From a virus: a DNA stretch of 42,197 bases. This document shows positions 1 through 9,226 of this stretch, piece after piece (the stretch's first letter is position 1; each line of letters begins with the position of its first letter). A model generated the notes under the pieces. The model made no database searches. It was given only the letters and a program-made list of their open reading frames with translations, and was not told where the DNA came from. Where the stretch lies: IMG/VR virus record IMGVR_UViG_3300046331_000369, positions 1 to 42,197 of that record. One strand, written 5' to 3'. The position numbers and the translations under genes are program-made.

Positions 1-679
1 ACGCAGCGCCGCGGAATATAGACGACCTCCCACCGCCCGCTCCACCGCCGTAGCTACCGCCCGTTAGCGTGCCCGGTAATCCTCCCCCGCCGTATGTCAA
101 GGTGAGAAACTCGCCAGGTGTGACCGCGATGTTTCCGGTGCAGTTTCCACCAGCTCCGCCATTGCCCGCGGATGCCGACCGGCCACCTCCACCGCCCGCC
201 CCTTTCACGTCGTACGCGATCGACGTGACCCCGGTTGGCACCTGAAAAATGATGTCAGTGTTTGGTGTGCTTAGTGTCTGATTTGTCGATAAAACACCAT
301 CCGACCCCGCGGCCCCGTCGAAGTTGATCGCCCCGGGCCCCATCCCTCGCCCGTCGCAATGCAGCGCGCGAAGAATCGATCCGAGGACCTTGATTCTCCC
401 CGCGTGACCCGGTGTGAAAGTGATCTCGTTGTATTGCTTGTCGCCGGTCAGAGTGACGTCAGTGTCACCGACCAGGACGTTCCCGTCCGACCCGTCGCCC
501 ACTTCAAGGTTGCTCCGGACGCTGAGCAGGTAGTTCAGGTATTGCGCCGGGATAGGGTCGCCCGGGATGAACCCGGAAGCCACTACGCCGGCAGGCGGTT
601 CGACCTTCGTAGGTGTTGCGTTCAGCGCGGCCTGGTCGCCTGTTAGGCCTGAGAAGTTGTCGTCGTTTGCGAATGCCAT
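1..679 (-). CDS. Glycine-rich tail fibre protein, C-terminus beyond the window
   Basis: Read on the minus strand from ATG at 679, the frame stays open to position 1, so at least 226 residues are present and the gene runs off the left edge. The first 130 residues are an ordinary, Asp/Gly/Thr-rich beta-type region starting MAFANDDNFSGLTGD. From about residue 155 the protein turns glycine-rich (GAGGGGGRS, NGGAGG, TYGGGG, GGSYGGGAGGGRS), the pattern of the Gly-rich receptor-binding tips of phage fibres. It starts two bases after the stop of the DUF2612-like baseplate gene and has an AGGGG stretch as ribosome site, so it is the next gene of the baseplate operon. Host-range role is inferred from position and composition. 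Confidence 0.75.
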   Translation of the reverse strand, partial: MAFANDDNFSGLTGDQAALNATPTKVEPPAGVVASGFIPGDPIPAQYLNYLLSVRSNLEVGDGSDGNVLVGDTDVTLTGDKQYNEITFTPGHAGRIKVLGSILRALHCDGRGMGPGAINFDGAAGSDGVLSTNQTLSTPNTDIIFQVPTGVTSIAYDVKGAGGGGGRSASAGNGGAGGNCTGNIAVTPGEFLTLTYGGGGLPGTLTGGSYGGGAGGGRSSIFRGAA

Positions 680-681
680 TG

Positions 682-2010
682 TCAAACCCCTGGGGCTATT
701 GAGTACGTTCCGCCTACGCCCGGAAGCGTGGCTGATGAGACAAGCGCCAAGTGGCGCGCCGCGTATTTGAGTTCGGCGATTCCGAAGGTCGGACTGTTAA
801 CCCAGAGCAACGCGCGGAGACTCATGCTGACGTGCAGATCATCTCCCACTCGATCCACGTACCCAACCGTGGCGTAGTCTGTGTCCACATACGCCCCTGT
901 TGCGCCCAGCGCCGTCGTCGGGATCAGTGTTGTGATGCCTCCGCTTAGCGGTTCGAGAGACAGAACCGTTACGCTGGTCCCGTCGAAATAATGGGCAACA
1001 ACGACCTCGACCCCAACCGGGAATGCTGCGCCGGTAACAGTGAACACTGTGCCTGTGTCATTTACTACCTTGTAAACAGTGAGCCCGGTAGCCCAGTCGA
1101 CGCCCAGCATCTTATATGCGAACGTTGGCGAACCCACGCCCCAAAACGCGCGAACTCCCGTTGCAGCCTGCCCAGCCACGACCTTAACTGCCGCGGTCAC
1201 TGACCACGGAAGATTAAGCTGCCCGTTATGCGGTGTCGAAAGCGGTAGGCTATCCGGCTCCACGAGTTTGTCCTCATTAGCAGCGAGGAACGTTGCGCAT
1301 GGGAGCCCTAACCAGTCGTTGGTTATGTCTGGAAAATTAGTAGATAGTGTCCGCAGGTTCGACCCCGCCACGGCTGACCAGGACCAGGACGGCGACGCCG
1401 ACACGGGCAAATCAAACCCGCTTAACTGTGAGCTCGGCGTCTGTCCGAGGATAGTTAACAGGTCGCGGTTCGCCGAACTCATCTCACCCGCGCCGAAGGA
1501 TCCGCCGGTCGAGCTGCTGAATCGGTTGCCAACCCCGGGCGCCCACACGACATCGAGGCCAACGCCGCCGGCGCGAGTGTCGCCGAGCAAACCCAGCACC
1601 GTTTGCATCGGCACCGTGCCCAGCCCTTCCGCGATCAGTCTGAGTTTGGCTGTCGGTATCGCTTGCCAGTTGACTACACCTGCGTGGAAGATCGCGAACA
1701 CTTTGATCAGGTCGTCAACGTTGCCCCGGCTGCGGTTCGCCAAGGCGCGAGCCTTGACCGCCTTGCGGTAGTCTTCAAGGTCTAGCCCCGTGTCAGGCTG
1801 ACCCACAAGCTCACCGAGAACTCGGAGCTGGTTTCGAAACGCCCCGTCAATCGTGCGAGTCGCGATCACTTCTTGCGTCGCTGTCTCGACTTCTTGCACG
1901 CCCTCAAGCAGAGCGCGCAACGCGGACGCGATTCTGGGCTTGCCCCAATAGCTCGGCTGAAGGTTTAGTATCCCACGCCTTACGATGTCAGTGATCGGGT
2001 CTAGGCTCAT
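682..2010 (-). CDS. Baseplate protein, DUF2612-like N-terminus with lectin-like tail
   Basis: 442 residues. The first ~190 residues (helical, with the pattern RTIDGAFRNQLRVLGELVGQP and YRKAVKARALANRSRGN) resemble the DUF2612 family of baseplate/tail proteins, the counterpart of P2 gpI and Mu gp48 that follows protein J. The rest, ~250 residues, is beta-rich with Trp, Gly and Ser (PSWSWSAV, FWGVGSPTFAYKMLGVDW), like the jelly-roll lectin-type domains often attached to such proteins; this second assignment is inference from composition. It overlaps the upstream gene by four bases (ATGA) and is followed by the tail fibre, fitting a link between baseplate wedge and fibre. Confidence 0.7.
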   Translation of the reverse strand: MSLDPITDIVRRGILNLQPSYWGKPRIASALRALLEGVQEVETATQEVIATRTIDGAFRNQLRVLGELVGQPDTGLDLEDYRKAVKARALANRSRGNVDDLIKVFAIFHAGVVNWQAIPTAKLRLIAEGLGTVPMQTVLGLLGDTRAGGVGLDVVWAPGVGNRFSSSTGGSFGAGEMSSANRDLLTILGQTPSSQLSGFDLPVSASPSWSWSAVAGSNLRTLSTNFPDITNDWLGLPCATFLAANEDKLVEPDSLPLSTPHNGQLNLPWSVTAAVKVVAGQAATGVRAFWGVGSPTFAYKMLGVDWATGLTVYKVVNDTGTVFTVTGAAFPVGVEVVVAHYFDGTSVTVLSLEPLSGGITTLIPTTALGATGAYVDTDYATVGYVDRVGDDLHVSMSLRALLWVNSPTFGIAELKYAARHLALVSSATLPGVGGTYSIAPGV

Positions 2011-2522
2011 GGCGCGGCCGGAATGGTGGCTACCTTGCGCAGCTCAAAAGAGACACGGCAACCTCTTGTCGTTCCCGTGCTGTTTGTTAACGTTCCGCGC
2101 ACATTGCTACCCGAAACGCTTATCCCGAAGGTCCAACTTGCAGCCGCGTTGGTGTAGGCGACGACGTTGCTTTTGATGATGGCGGTGCCAGCCGGATTGG
2201 TAACCACAAGCGCGCGTTCTTCGTCGAAGAGCACATCGCCAGAACCGTTCTCCGATACGGCCCGCGCGATCAGGTTGTAGCGGCTCCCGGTCGCGGTCGA
2301 GAAGTTCACGACATTGGTCCCGCCGCTTGCCGCTACCGTTGCGCCTGCCGCGCTTGCGGCTTGGTCGGTTGCCGCCAAGGTCGCCGCGATTGTGGTGGGC
2401 GACTTATAGTCGAGATTCATCGGCGCCGTGGCGGTTGCGGTTGCAATGAAGCCCGCTTGGTCAAGCGTTGGGGCGTTGATGCCTTGCGTGTATTGCTCTA
2501 TCAGGGCAGCATCTAGGCTCAT
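2007..2522 (-). CDS. Hypothetical baseplate-associated protein
   Basis: 171 residues, rich in Ala, Thr, Ser and Val. The first ~40 residues look helical (MSLDAALIEQYTQGINAPT); the rest looks like a beta-sandwich (NVVNFSTATGSRYNLIARAV, SWTFGISVSGSNVRGTL). I do not recognise the family. It lies between baseplate protein J and the DUF2612-like protein, overlapping both neighbours by four bases, so it is almost certainly translated with the baseplate set. A wedge accessory or a short fibre/adaptor is the most likely role. It and the next gene both begin MSLD. Confidence 0.6.
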   Translation of the reverse strand: MSLDAALIEQYTQGINAPTLDQAGFIATATATAPMNLDYKSPTTIAATLAATDQAASAAGATVAASGGTNVVNFSTATGSRYNLIARAVSENGSGDVLFDEERALVVTNPAGTAIIKSNVVAYTNAAASWTFGISVSGSNVRGTLTNSTGTTRGCRVSFELRKVATIPAAP

Positions 2523-3706
2523 GAGTTCACCACCGTTACGCTGATGTTAGCGCTGTCTAGGTTGTAGATTTCTGTTTCACCAGGTACGATGTTGCTATCT
2601 TCGTTGTCGGGCGTCGCGTGCGTGTCGAGCTTGAAGATCGTAACGTCGTCAACACCGCTCACGCTAATCGGCGATGCCTTCGCCTTCAGGAACACAAGCG
2701 TTGTGCCGATTGTAGTTGGCACCGTTGCCTTGATTGCATCCTTCACGAGATCTTCACTCGTGCCAGCGGGGGCAAGTACCGTCACCGTGCAATAGAGCTG
2801 AGTAATCGTCGCGCGGTCGAAATCCACCGTCACTTGGTCGTCGTTGCCATCGAGAGCTGTCCCGCTGTTGGTCGTTCCGTAGGCTGGAATTCCGCCGGCT
2901 TTCGAGCTGTAGATAGCTTGCGCGATCTCGTTATCGTTGGCCTCGGGAATGATCCCGTCATAGACCACGACGTGCACACAATGCGGAGGGAGAGCCCCGA
3001 CGGTGAAGTCGGTATCGTTCTCGTAGACCTTGACCTCTCTCACTCCGTTGACCGCCGCGACGTCAGAGCGAATCCCGCGCGAGCTAGCGGACCCCGCGAT
3101 CGCAACGCTCTGCATGAGCCGCACGCGGAACGCGCCGGGCGACTCCGCGTCCTTGCCGTCGATAGCGTCCGCCGTGTTGGTGACTGATAGCCAGCCAGCG
3201 ACCCGTTGCGCTATTACGGCAAGGCTTGCGGTTGGCGCGGTGTACGTCGCGCCCGGGCTCTCAGAAACGAACACGTTGCCCGTGTAGTTCCCGGCCGTTG
3301 TCGAGGCTATCGGGTCGCGATTGATCCATCGATTGGCCGCGTCCCCGGTCACATGCGCGACCAGTGCGCCCGCCGCGTAGGACTGATTGGCGTCCAGATT
3401 GACGGTCACCGAATCGCAGATCCCGACTTGCGCCGGAAGTCTCGGAAGCCCGGTCAGGTCGCCCAAGGAGAACAGCAGGAAATCTTCGGCGTTGCGCGCG
3501 TCAAACCCGTAATAAGCGACCTCTAGGAGCTGCCAGATCTGATCCAGTTGCTCAGCGTCCGAGTGCACGATCGCGCCGTAGGGGTCCTTATCGTCAAGCG
3601 TTAGCTGAGCGCCGAGCAGGGCGCGGACCCTCGCCTTTAGTTCGTCCAGAATGACGGCGTAAGGCTTGCGTAGAAAGCCGGCGTCGGATGCTCCGTAGGT
3701 AGTCAT
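2519..3706 (-). CDS. Baseplate J-like protein
   Basis: 395 residues, the normal length for P2 gpJ/Mu gp47 baseplate wedge proteins. Typical features are the N-terminal region with VHSDAEQLDQIWQLLEVAYYGFDARNA, the Ala/Gly-rich central domain, and the motif DGKDAESPGAFRVRLMQS followed by GSASSRGIRSDVAAVNGVREVKVYEN, the J-family signature (an ES..aFR.R......G....I...v..v.GV..v.V.eN pattern). It acts in the baseplate wedge that triggers sheath contraction. The gene lies 13 bases after the gp25/W-like gene and overlaps its downstream neighbour by four bases. Confidence 0.9.
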   Translation of the reverse strand: MTTYGASDAGFLRKPYAVILDELKARVRALLGAQLTLDDKDPYGAIVHSDAEQLDQIWQLLEVAYYGFDARNAEDFLLFSLGDLTGLPRLPAQVGICDSVTVNLDANQSYAAGALVAHVTGDAANRWINRDPIASTTAGNYTGNVFVSESPGATYTAPTASLAVIAQRVAGWLSVTNTADAIDGKDAESPGAFRVRLMQSVAIAGSASSRGIRSDVAAVNGVREVKVYENDTDFTVGALPPHCVHVVVYDGIIPEANDNEIAQAIYSSKAGGIPAYGTTNSGTALDGNDDQVTVDFDRATITQLYCTVTVLAPAGTSEDLVKDAIKATVPTTIGTTLVFLKAKASPISVSGVDDVTIFKLDTHATPDNEDSNIVPGETEIYNLDSANISVTVVNS

Positions 3707-3719
3707 GAGTTCACTTTCA

Positions 3720-4076
3720 TCAGCTGATCACTAGGAGCCCAAGTGAATCGGAAACGACTTCCCCGCTGGTCACGGTGAGCGAGTAGGTCACCGTTGCGAG
3801 CCCGGCCGAGTCTTGGGTGACTGAGAGCTCCAGGATCTTGTCGACCTCAGAGAAGCTCAGCAGGTACTGAGTGGCGTAGGCCTTCAGCGTTCGAATCGTT
3901 AACTTTTCCCAGTCAGTGAGCGGAACCCCGCTCTGCGTGTCCCAACGCCACGTGCCGCGAAGAGTCTCCCACCCGATCCGGATCCGCTGAACTAGTCGCG
4001 GCATGCTGGACGCGAGCACGAAACGCCGGCCGTCGTCTGAGATTTTGAGGTCGCCCTGGACAGGAAAACACGGCAT
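3720..4076 (-). CDS. Baseplate wedge protein, gp25/W-like
   Basis: 118 residues when started at ATG 4076, which overlaps the upstream stop as TAATG; the frame is open further upstream to 4190, but that would overlap the spike gene by more than 100 bases. The pattern QGDLKISDDGRRFVLASSMPRLVQRI, then RGTWRWDTQSGVPL and later LLSFSEVDKILELSV, matches small baseplate wedge proteins of the T4 gp25/P2 W type. It sits between the spike and protein J, the usual W position. Assignment rests on size, position and general pattern. Confidence 0.7.
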   Translation of the reverse strand: MPCFPVQGDLKISDDGRRFVLASSMPRLVQRIRIGWETLRGTWRWDTQSGVPLTDWEKLTIRTLKAYATQYLLSFSEVDKILELSVTQDSAGLATVTYSLTVTSGEVVSDSLGLLVIS

Positions 4077-4732
4077 TACACGGCTCCGATCTTCAGTGAC
4101 GCGGTGGAAAGAATGACCGGCGGCGCGACTATCGGCGGGGTCGTTGGGCTCCCCGCTGATGCGCTTGTATGGGTATGCGTAGACTCCCAAGTCCTTAGCG
4201 CCGACAGCGCGGCGTCTACCTTCGATGCCAGCGCAACGAAGTCCAGGGCCAGTGACCCGCCTAGTTTCATTCCGCCGGTTGTGATCTGAATTTCCATCAG
4301 GCCGTCTTCGGTGCCAATCGAAAGCGCACCAGGTACAGCGACGTTCGTTAGCTGCTTCGGGTCGCTTGAAGCCGCCGGAGTCGCCGTTGCGTAGAGTCCG
4401 CTCTTGCGCTGGTAGTCCGCGGCGGACACTTTCCCGGTGACCTGAAACCGCGTTGGGTCGGACTTCTGAAAGTTGAGCTCGACCTCATCGCCAGCCGCAA
4501 GCGGCCACACTAGGCGATACCCTCCGCCGCGGGGGAACAAGACCGGAACATCTTCAATCGGCTGGTGCGGCTCGGCTGAATCGTAGGCTGCTGGCTGAAC
4601 AACTGCGGTGCGCTTGGTCTCATCGTAGGATACCACGATCCCCGGGAGCGATGTGTAGACCTTGGCCATGGCGGACGCGGCCGCCGACTTGAGGAGCCTT
4701 ACCTCGCTTGGTTGGTCGATTGATGCGCTCAT
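4076..4732 (-). CDS. Baseplate spike protein, Gp138-like N-terminal domain
   Basis: 218 residues from ATG 4732, which overlaps the hub stop by four bases (ATGA). After a short helical start, residues 25-110 read MAKVYTSLPGIVVSYDETKR...PVLFPRGGGYRLVWPLAAGDEVELNF, the OB-fold pattern of the Gp138 N-terminal domain seen in phage tail spikes (the P2 gpV role). The C-terminus carries a short Thr/Ser-rich tract (STHTHTSASAGSPTTPP) ending in hydrophobic residues, as at the tip of some spikes. It would form the central membrane-piercing needle under the tube, next to the hub encoded upstream. Confidence 0.85.
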   Translation of the reverse strand: MSASIDQPSEVRLLKSAAASAMAKVYTSLPGIVVSYDETKRTAVVQPAAYDSAEPHQPIEDVPVLFPRGGGYRLVWPLAAGDEVELNFQKSDPTRFQVTGKVSAADYQRKSGLYATATPAASSDPKQLTNVAVPGALSIGTEDGLMEIQITTGGMKLGGSLALDFVALASKVDAALSALRTWESTHTHTSASAGSPTTPPIVAPPVILSTASLKIGAV

Positions 4733-5643
4733 GGGAGGGATGTCACGTTGTAGCGTTGTGATAGGTACGCCCCGAAGCCGCCCGGGGGCACGCCTCGCCA
4801 TTCGACGCGCCAGTCAGTCGCGCCGTGCGTGTCGCCGATGTGCCGGGTCTGAGCGCAGATGTACTGCCCGTTAACCTTGCGCGACGCGACGACGAAGCCG
4901 ACACCAGGAACCATCGCGGGGTTAAGCAACGCGGTCCCGATCGCGTGGCCCTTGTCATTGATCCGAGGGCTCGGCTCTATCAGTCCGGTGTCTGGCGAGA
5001 GTAACGGGCCGAGTGCGGTAAACGTCCCTGCAATCGCGCCTTGAAACGCGCCGTCCTGAATGTTCCAGACGATGCCGCAAGACCGACAGAACACGTTCAG
5101 TTCGTCCAGCGCGCTGTCGTAAACGCTCAGGCTCTTTTCGAGCTTGTCGGCGCCGCTCTGAAACTTGAGGTCACTGATGAACGGTACGCCCAGGAGGTTG
5201 CTGTTTCCAGGCTTCAGCCCGGCGAGCTTTACCATCTCTTTGAGCACGGTCGCAAGCGGGGTGCCTTCCGCGAAGGTCTTACGGGCCTTGGCACCCTTGT
5301 CGCGCTCGAGCTCTACGACATCGCCGACTTGCGCGCGAAAGATCCACTCTGGACCCTGGCGGACCGACTCCGACTTGCGGAGCACCCCAACGAAGAGCGA
5401 GCTTGCTCCTCCCTCATAGCCCGCTTTGATCTCGCACGGTAGATCCGGGATCTGCTCAAGCTCCGCGCGGGTGTCCGCTGACAGACCCCAGATCGCGACG
5501 TCCGCCCGCGGGGGTTCCTCGCCCAGCTCGCGCTCGACCTGGAAGGCAATGCGTAGCGATGGCTCCTTCGGCTTGTGCTCGACAAGCATCTCGCCAACCT
5601 GCACCGAGCACTCACGGCCCCACTGCGCAACGGGTAGATTCAT
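4729..5643 (-). CDS. Baseplate hub protein (gp27/gpD-like)
   Basis: 304 residues from ATG 5643, which overlaps the upstream stop (ATGA); the longer frame to 5775 adds an Arg-rich, non-genuine-looking stretch. The arrangement (N-terminal SLRIAFQVERELGEEPPRADVAIWGLS, then ...IKAGYEGGASSLFVGVLRKSES, and later LDELNVFCRSCGIVWNIQDGAF) is that of hub proteins of T4 gp27/P2 gpD type: a beta-barrel ring connecting tail tube and spike. It lies between the plug-like gene and the Gp138-like spike gene, the expected place. Confidence 0.8.
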   Translation of the reverse strand: MNLPVAQWGRECSVQVGEMLVEHKPKEPSLRIAFQVERELGEEPPRADVAIWGLSADTRAELEQIPDLPCEIKAGYEGGASSLFVGVLRKSESVRQGPEWIFRAQVGDVVELERDKGAKARKTFAEGTPLATVLKEMVKLAGLKPGNSNLLGVPFISDLKFQSGADKLEKSLSVYDSALDELNVFCRSCGIVWNIQDGAFQGAIAGTFTALGPLLSPDTGLIEPSPRINDKGHAIGTALLNPAMVPGVGFVVASRKVNGQYICAQTRHIGDTHGATDWRVEWRGVPPGGFGAYLSQRYNVTSLP

Positions 5644-5981
5644 GGGAGCACCTCGCCTGGCTCTAGGTAGAGCACGTGGCACCTCGACCCGAGGTCGTCT
5701 AGACCGGGCTGTTCTTGCGAGCCGTCCACAGAGAACACCCAAACCGACCCGGCTGGCCTGCTCGGATGCTGGCAACGCTCTAGCAAGTCGTGCCCGATGT
5801 GCAGCTTGGCTCCGTCAATCACCTGCGTCGGGTCCTCTGTTTCGCCGATGACCGCGAACGAGATCGCCCAGCTTCCGGCGCGCGCGTTGAATGCCCAGCT
5901 CACCTCGTAGTCTACGCCGGTGAGCTGGGTGCGCTGCGTCTGGTAGGGTACGCCTGACGCTGGCGGGATGAGTAGCATCAT
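5640..5981 (-). CDS. Baseplate plug-like protein (DUF6983 type)
   Basis: 113 residues. One compact beta domain: LIPPASGVPYQTQRTQLTGVDYEVSWAFNARAGSWAISF, then KLHIGHDLLERC and GSVWVFSVDGSQ...LGSRCHVLYLEPGE. Small proteins of this pattern between the Dit-like protein and the hub are known as baseplate plug proteins in long-tailed phages. Position, size and pattern agree. It overlaps both neighbours by four bases. Start ATG 5981 gives MMLLIPP; the second Met could equally be used. Confidence 0.65.
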   Translation of the reverse strand: MMLLIPPASGVPYQTQRTQLTGVDYEVSWAFNARAGSWAISFAVIGETEDPTQVIDGAKLHIGHDLLERCQHPSRPAGSVWVFSVDGSQEQPGLDDLGSRCHVLYLEPGEVLP

Positions 5982-6820
5982 GACCCGGTGTTCTCCAGTG
6001 CCGGGTTAGATGCGCGAGCCGCGCCGCTTGCAGACGTAGCAGCTCCGCCGGTGAGCGCTTTCGCGGGGACAGAACCCGCGTCCTTAGGAAGCTTCATCGT
6101 CAGCTCAGCAGGGATCTGAAGCGCGGCCGCTGAAGCCGTCGAAACGAAGGTGATCTTTTTGAACGTCAATGAGAAGACGCCAAGTTGTCTCCCCGCGGCT
6201 CGTGAGTAGTCGAGCTGCTCTAGGACAAGCGGTCCCCAAGTGCGGCCTAGCCAAGTCAGAGTGAATTGACCGACCTGCGAATAAGCCTTGTCGAGTTCGT
6301 CATACAGCGCATTGATCCGGTCCGCGTTGGTCTTGCTCTTGAGTACCGTTGCGCGGAACGGCTTGGATCCGGTGTCGATACCTACGAGGCTGCCGAGCGC
6401 GCCGGCTACGGCTCCCGCGGCTGCGCCTACAGCCGTTGTAGCCAAGAGCAAACCCGAGGGCTTGAAGTTGTTCTTCGGCAGCGTGAGAGTTATCTGGGCA
6501 AGCTCCAGAGACGGCTTGAACTTGCCCCCGTGATTCTCGATTGGTGTCTGAGTCTGGTTGATCTCAAGCTTGATCGTCTGCGCGTTTCGAATGAAGTGGT
6601 CAGCGATGCTTGTGCCATCCTCAAGTGCGAAGTCTGTGACCTTGCCAGCGCGTGAATCCGTGAACGTTGGGATAGCGTCAACCTCAACGAACACGGCCTT
6701 GCCTTGCCCGACCCATGAAAGGACCGGGCCGTCCGCGTCGCGCGAGGGAACCTTGAAGTCGTCGCCCTTGGGCTGCGCCCCGAAGCCTACCGCGCTTGCT
6801 GCTGCGTCAAGAAGTCCCAT
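5978..6820 (-). CDS. Dit-like baseplate/distal tail protein
   Basis: 280 residues. Residues ~50-95 (FTDSRAGKVTDFALEDGTSIADHFIRNAQTIKLE) carry the typical Dit-like pattern in which a beta strand is followed by xDGxxIxDH and a conserved hydrophobic/polar strand. A hydrophobic Ala/Gly segment at ~130-150 (LLLATTAVGAAAGAVAGALG) is inserted before the second beta half (TVLKSKTNADRINALYDELDKAYSQVGQFTLTWLG). Such proteins form the ring joining tube and baseplate hub. It follows the tape measure gene by three bases. Confidence 0.7.
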   Translation of the reverse strand: MGLLDAAASAVGFGAQPKGDDFKVPSRDADGPVLSWVGQGKAVFVEVDAIPTFTDSRAGKVTDFALEDGTSIADHFIRNAQTIKLEINQTQTPIENHGGKFKPSLELAQITLTLPKNNFKPSGLLLATTAVGAAAGAVAGALGSLVGIDTGSKPFRATVLKSKTNADRINALYDELDKAYSQVGQFTLTWLGRTWGPLVLEQLDYSRAAGRQLGVFSLTFKKITFVSTASAAALQIPAELTMKLPKDAGSVPAKALTGGAATSASGAARASNPALENTGS

Positions 6821-6823
6821 GGC

Positions 6824-9223
6824 TTAGCCCGCCGGCGCAACTGAAGCCATCGTGCGGCTCCTGTCAGAAGTGAACACGCTATCGAGTGAACTGCTGACGG
6901 CGCCCGCCACTGCGCCGGGAGCAGGTGCACCGCTAACACTGATGTTTATGTTTCGCTGATCGGTGAGCGTCGTGCTCTGGTTCGTGGTCGCGTTCACGTT
7001 CGCCGTCGGCGCGCTCGCCACTACGGCCCGCGAAGCTCCACTTGCCACAGCTTCCACACTGACGCTGCCGGTCCCGATACCTACCGCCGCAAGCGCTCCG
7101 CTTAGCCCAGATTTCACGCCGTCCCAGATCGCGGTGAAGTACCCAAGGATCTTGTCACCGAACCCGGTGATAGCGCTCCACCAATCGGCAAAAGCTGTGT
7201 CGAGCGCGCCGCTTGCCGCTGCCATAGCTTCCCCGTTGCCAGTGAACGCGGCCCATAGGAGCTTGACCGCGTTGATTGCGATCGTGAGAGTGCTGCCCAG
7301 TACGGACAGCCCTGCGATCCACGTGGCTGTAGCGCTCGATATGATGTCGATAGCCGGCACCAATAGCGCGGTTAGGATGTTCGCCAGCATCGTGATGATG
7401 GGCGTAAGGTCCGTTACGAGCTGTACGAGTATAGGCATCAGCTGCTCGACAAGTGGCACCAACGCCACTGCTAGCGTGACAAGCGCCGGCACAAGTGCGA
7501 GGAACGCAGGGAGCAGCGCGTTTAGCAGCGTCGGCACGAGCGGGAGAATGGCCATCATTACTTGGGCCAGCACAGGAACGATCCCCTGCAGCACCGGGCC
7601 GAGCGCGGAAACCAGCACCGTAGCGACCTGAACCACTACTGGGATCAGTGCCGCGAACACGGGCATCAACTCTTTGAGCATGTCGCCGAACAGCGGCAGC
7701 ACGCTCTGAATCACCGGACCCAAGCCCTCGGCCAGCTGCTGAACGATAGGGGCGATCTGCTCCGCAATCATCGGAAGCAACGGCAGCAACGTGCTCGAGA
7801 TCACATCGATCATCGGCGCGAAAGCGACCAGCATCTCGGGGCCAATCTTGCCGAATCCCGCCTTGAGGTCCTTGACCTTCTGGTCAACCGCCGCGAGCTT
7901 CTCGATTGTCGGACCGCTCATTGTCACGCCGAGCGTGGAGAACTTGCCAACGAGCGCGTCAACGGCCTGACCTCCGCCCTCGAATGCTGGCGCGAGCTGA
8001 AGGCCGGCCTCGCTCAAAAGCTTTTGCGTTGCAACGGCGCGCTTCGCTGGGTCTTCGATCTCGCCAAGAGCTCCGCCGACCTCGCGCAGAAGGGTACCCA
8101 TCGGGCGAGTCTTGCCCTCAGCGTCCTTGACGGAAACGCCAAGCTGCTGAAAGAGCGCGGTGAACTCCTTGTTGCCGTTGTTCGCTCCGTCAACCGCTGC
8201 GGCAAGGCCCTTGAAGGATCCCTTGACCGCGTCGGGGCCAGCGCCTGAATTCTTTGCGATGGCCGTCCATATCTGGATCGCTTGCCCGCTCGCTCCGGTT
8301 GTCGCACTGAGCGCCTTGATCTGGTTGGCCGTCTCAAGTGCCTGAGATCCATAGTCGGCTAGCGCGCGCGCTCCTTGGACTACCGCGCCAACGGCAAGCC
8401 CCGCGACTGCGCCGGCAGCGCCTGCGGTGAGCAGTCCACCTTTGGATTCTCCGCCGCCCTTGGAGCCCGCGGGAGAGTCATCGCGCTGCGCTTGCAGCTT
8501 TCGCGACATGCCGCCGACCGCGACTGTGGCACTCTGCGACGCGCTGACGATCTTGGCACGGATGTCGTTCGCGGCTCGCGATGCGATGGCAGAGATCTGC
8601 TGGCCCCACGTGGTGAGCACCGCGCGCGACTCGGACGCGGCCCGGGCCATCGGGTCCAGCATCGGGCGGACCGTGGCTGATACCCTGTTGGCCGCACGCA
8701 TGACCGGAGCGAATGCGCTGGCGATGCCGTTTCCGGCCGCCGCCGCTACGCCCTGAGCGGCTTTCAGCGGACCGGCTAACCCAGACTGGATGCTGGCGTT
8801 AACCCGCCCCATGGCGGCCGCCGTGCTGGCCTGCGCGGCCTGGATCGGGGCCACCACGCTCCGCTGAACCGCGGCGCCTATCTGAGTCAGTGATGCTGAG
8901 ACGGTTCTGGCCGCAGCGGAGGCGCGCGCCGCAAGCGGACCGAACGCAGTAGCAGCGGCAGAAGCGCGTTCAGCTAGCGGCGCAAACGCCTCGCCGAAAG
9001 CCTGACCGATCTCATTAGCGGCCGTGCCGGCGATACCAGCGAGCTGCTGAAGAGCAACACTGCTAGCCGTAGCGGCGGCACGCGCTCCACCCGCAACGCC
9101 TGATAGGCCCGCGTCCAGATCGGAAACGCGGGCAGTGGCTGACTCAAGACCGGCTTGGAGCCGGCTCAAGTCGCGGGTGTCAGCCCGCGTTGTGAGTTGG
9201 ATGATGAGTTCGCGTAGTGCCAT
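6824..9223 (-). CDS. Tail tape measure protein
   Basis: 799 residues. Residues 1-240 are Ala-rich amphipathic helix (LSRLQAGLESATARVSDLDAGLSG) typical of tape measure starts. Around 290-450 is a domain with TTGASGQAIQIWTAIAKNSGAGPDAVKGSFKGLAAAVD, a known tape-measure pattern. Residues ~455-640 form one long hydrophobic Leu/Val/Pro-rich stretch (LLPLLPMIAEQIAPIVQQLAEG and similar), likely the membrane-inserting part. At about 1.5 A per residue the tail would be near 120 nm (rule-of-thumb inference). It follows the frameshifted chaperone pair by three bases, the canonical order. Confidence 0.9.
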   Translation of the reverse strand: MALRELIIQLTTRADTRDLSRLQAGLESATARVSDLDAGLSGVAGGARAAATASSVALQQLAGIAGTAANEIGQAFGEAFAPLAERASAAATAFGPLAARASAAARTVSASLTQIGAAVQRSVVAPIQAAQASTAAAMGRVNASIQSGLAGPLKAAQGVAAAAGNGIASAFAPVMRAANRVSATVRPMLDPMARAASESRAVLTTWGQQISAIASRAANDIRAKIVSASQSATVAVGGMSRKLQAQRDDSPAGSKGGGESKGGLLTAGAAGAVAGLAVGAVVQGARALADYGSQALETANQIKALSATTGASGQAIQIWTAIAKNSGAGPDAVKGSFKGLAAAVDGANNGNKEFTALFQQLGVSVKDAEGKTRPMGTLLREVGGALGEIEDPAKRAVATQKLLSEAGLQLAPAFEGGGQAVDALVGKFSTLGVTMSGPTIEKLAAVDQKVKDLKAGFGKIGPEMLVAFAPMIDVISSTLLPLLPMIAEQIAPIVQQLAEGLGPVIQSVLPLFGDMLKELMPVFAALIPVVVQVATVLVSALGPVLQGIVPVLAQVMMAILPLVPTLLNALLPAFLALVPALVTLAVALVPLVEQLMPILVQLVTDLTPIITMLANILTALLVPAIDIISSATATWIAGLSVLGSTLTIAINAVKLLWAAFTGNGEAMAAASGALDTAFADWWSAITGFGDKILGYFTAIWDGVKSGLSGALAAVGIGTGSVSVEAVASGASRAVVASAPTANVNATTNQSTTLTDQRNINISVSGAPAPGAVAGAVSSSLDSVFTSDRSRTMASVAPAG

Positions 9224-9226
9224 CGC

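Noticed and set aside
1079-1771. 230-residue plus-strand frame
   Set aside because: Antisense to the DUF2612-like baseplate gene, with Pro/Thr/Arg-rich composition and no plausible domain; a shadow of GC-rich coding DNA.
6963-8248. Plus-strand frames opposite the tape measure gene
   Set aside because: They mirror the Ala/Leu-rich tape measure sequence (for example Ser/Ala or His/Gln/Arg-rich runs) and lack ribosome sites.
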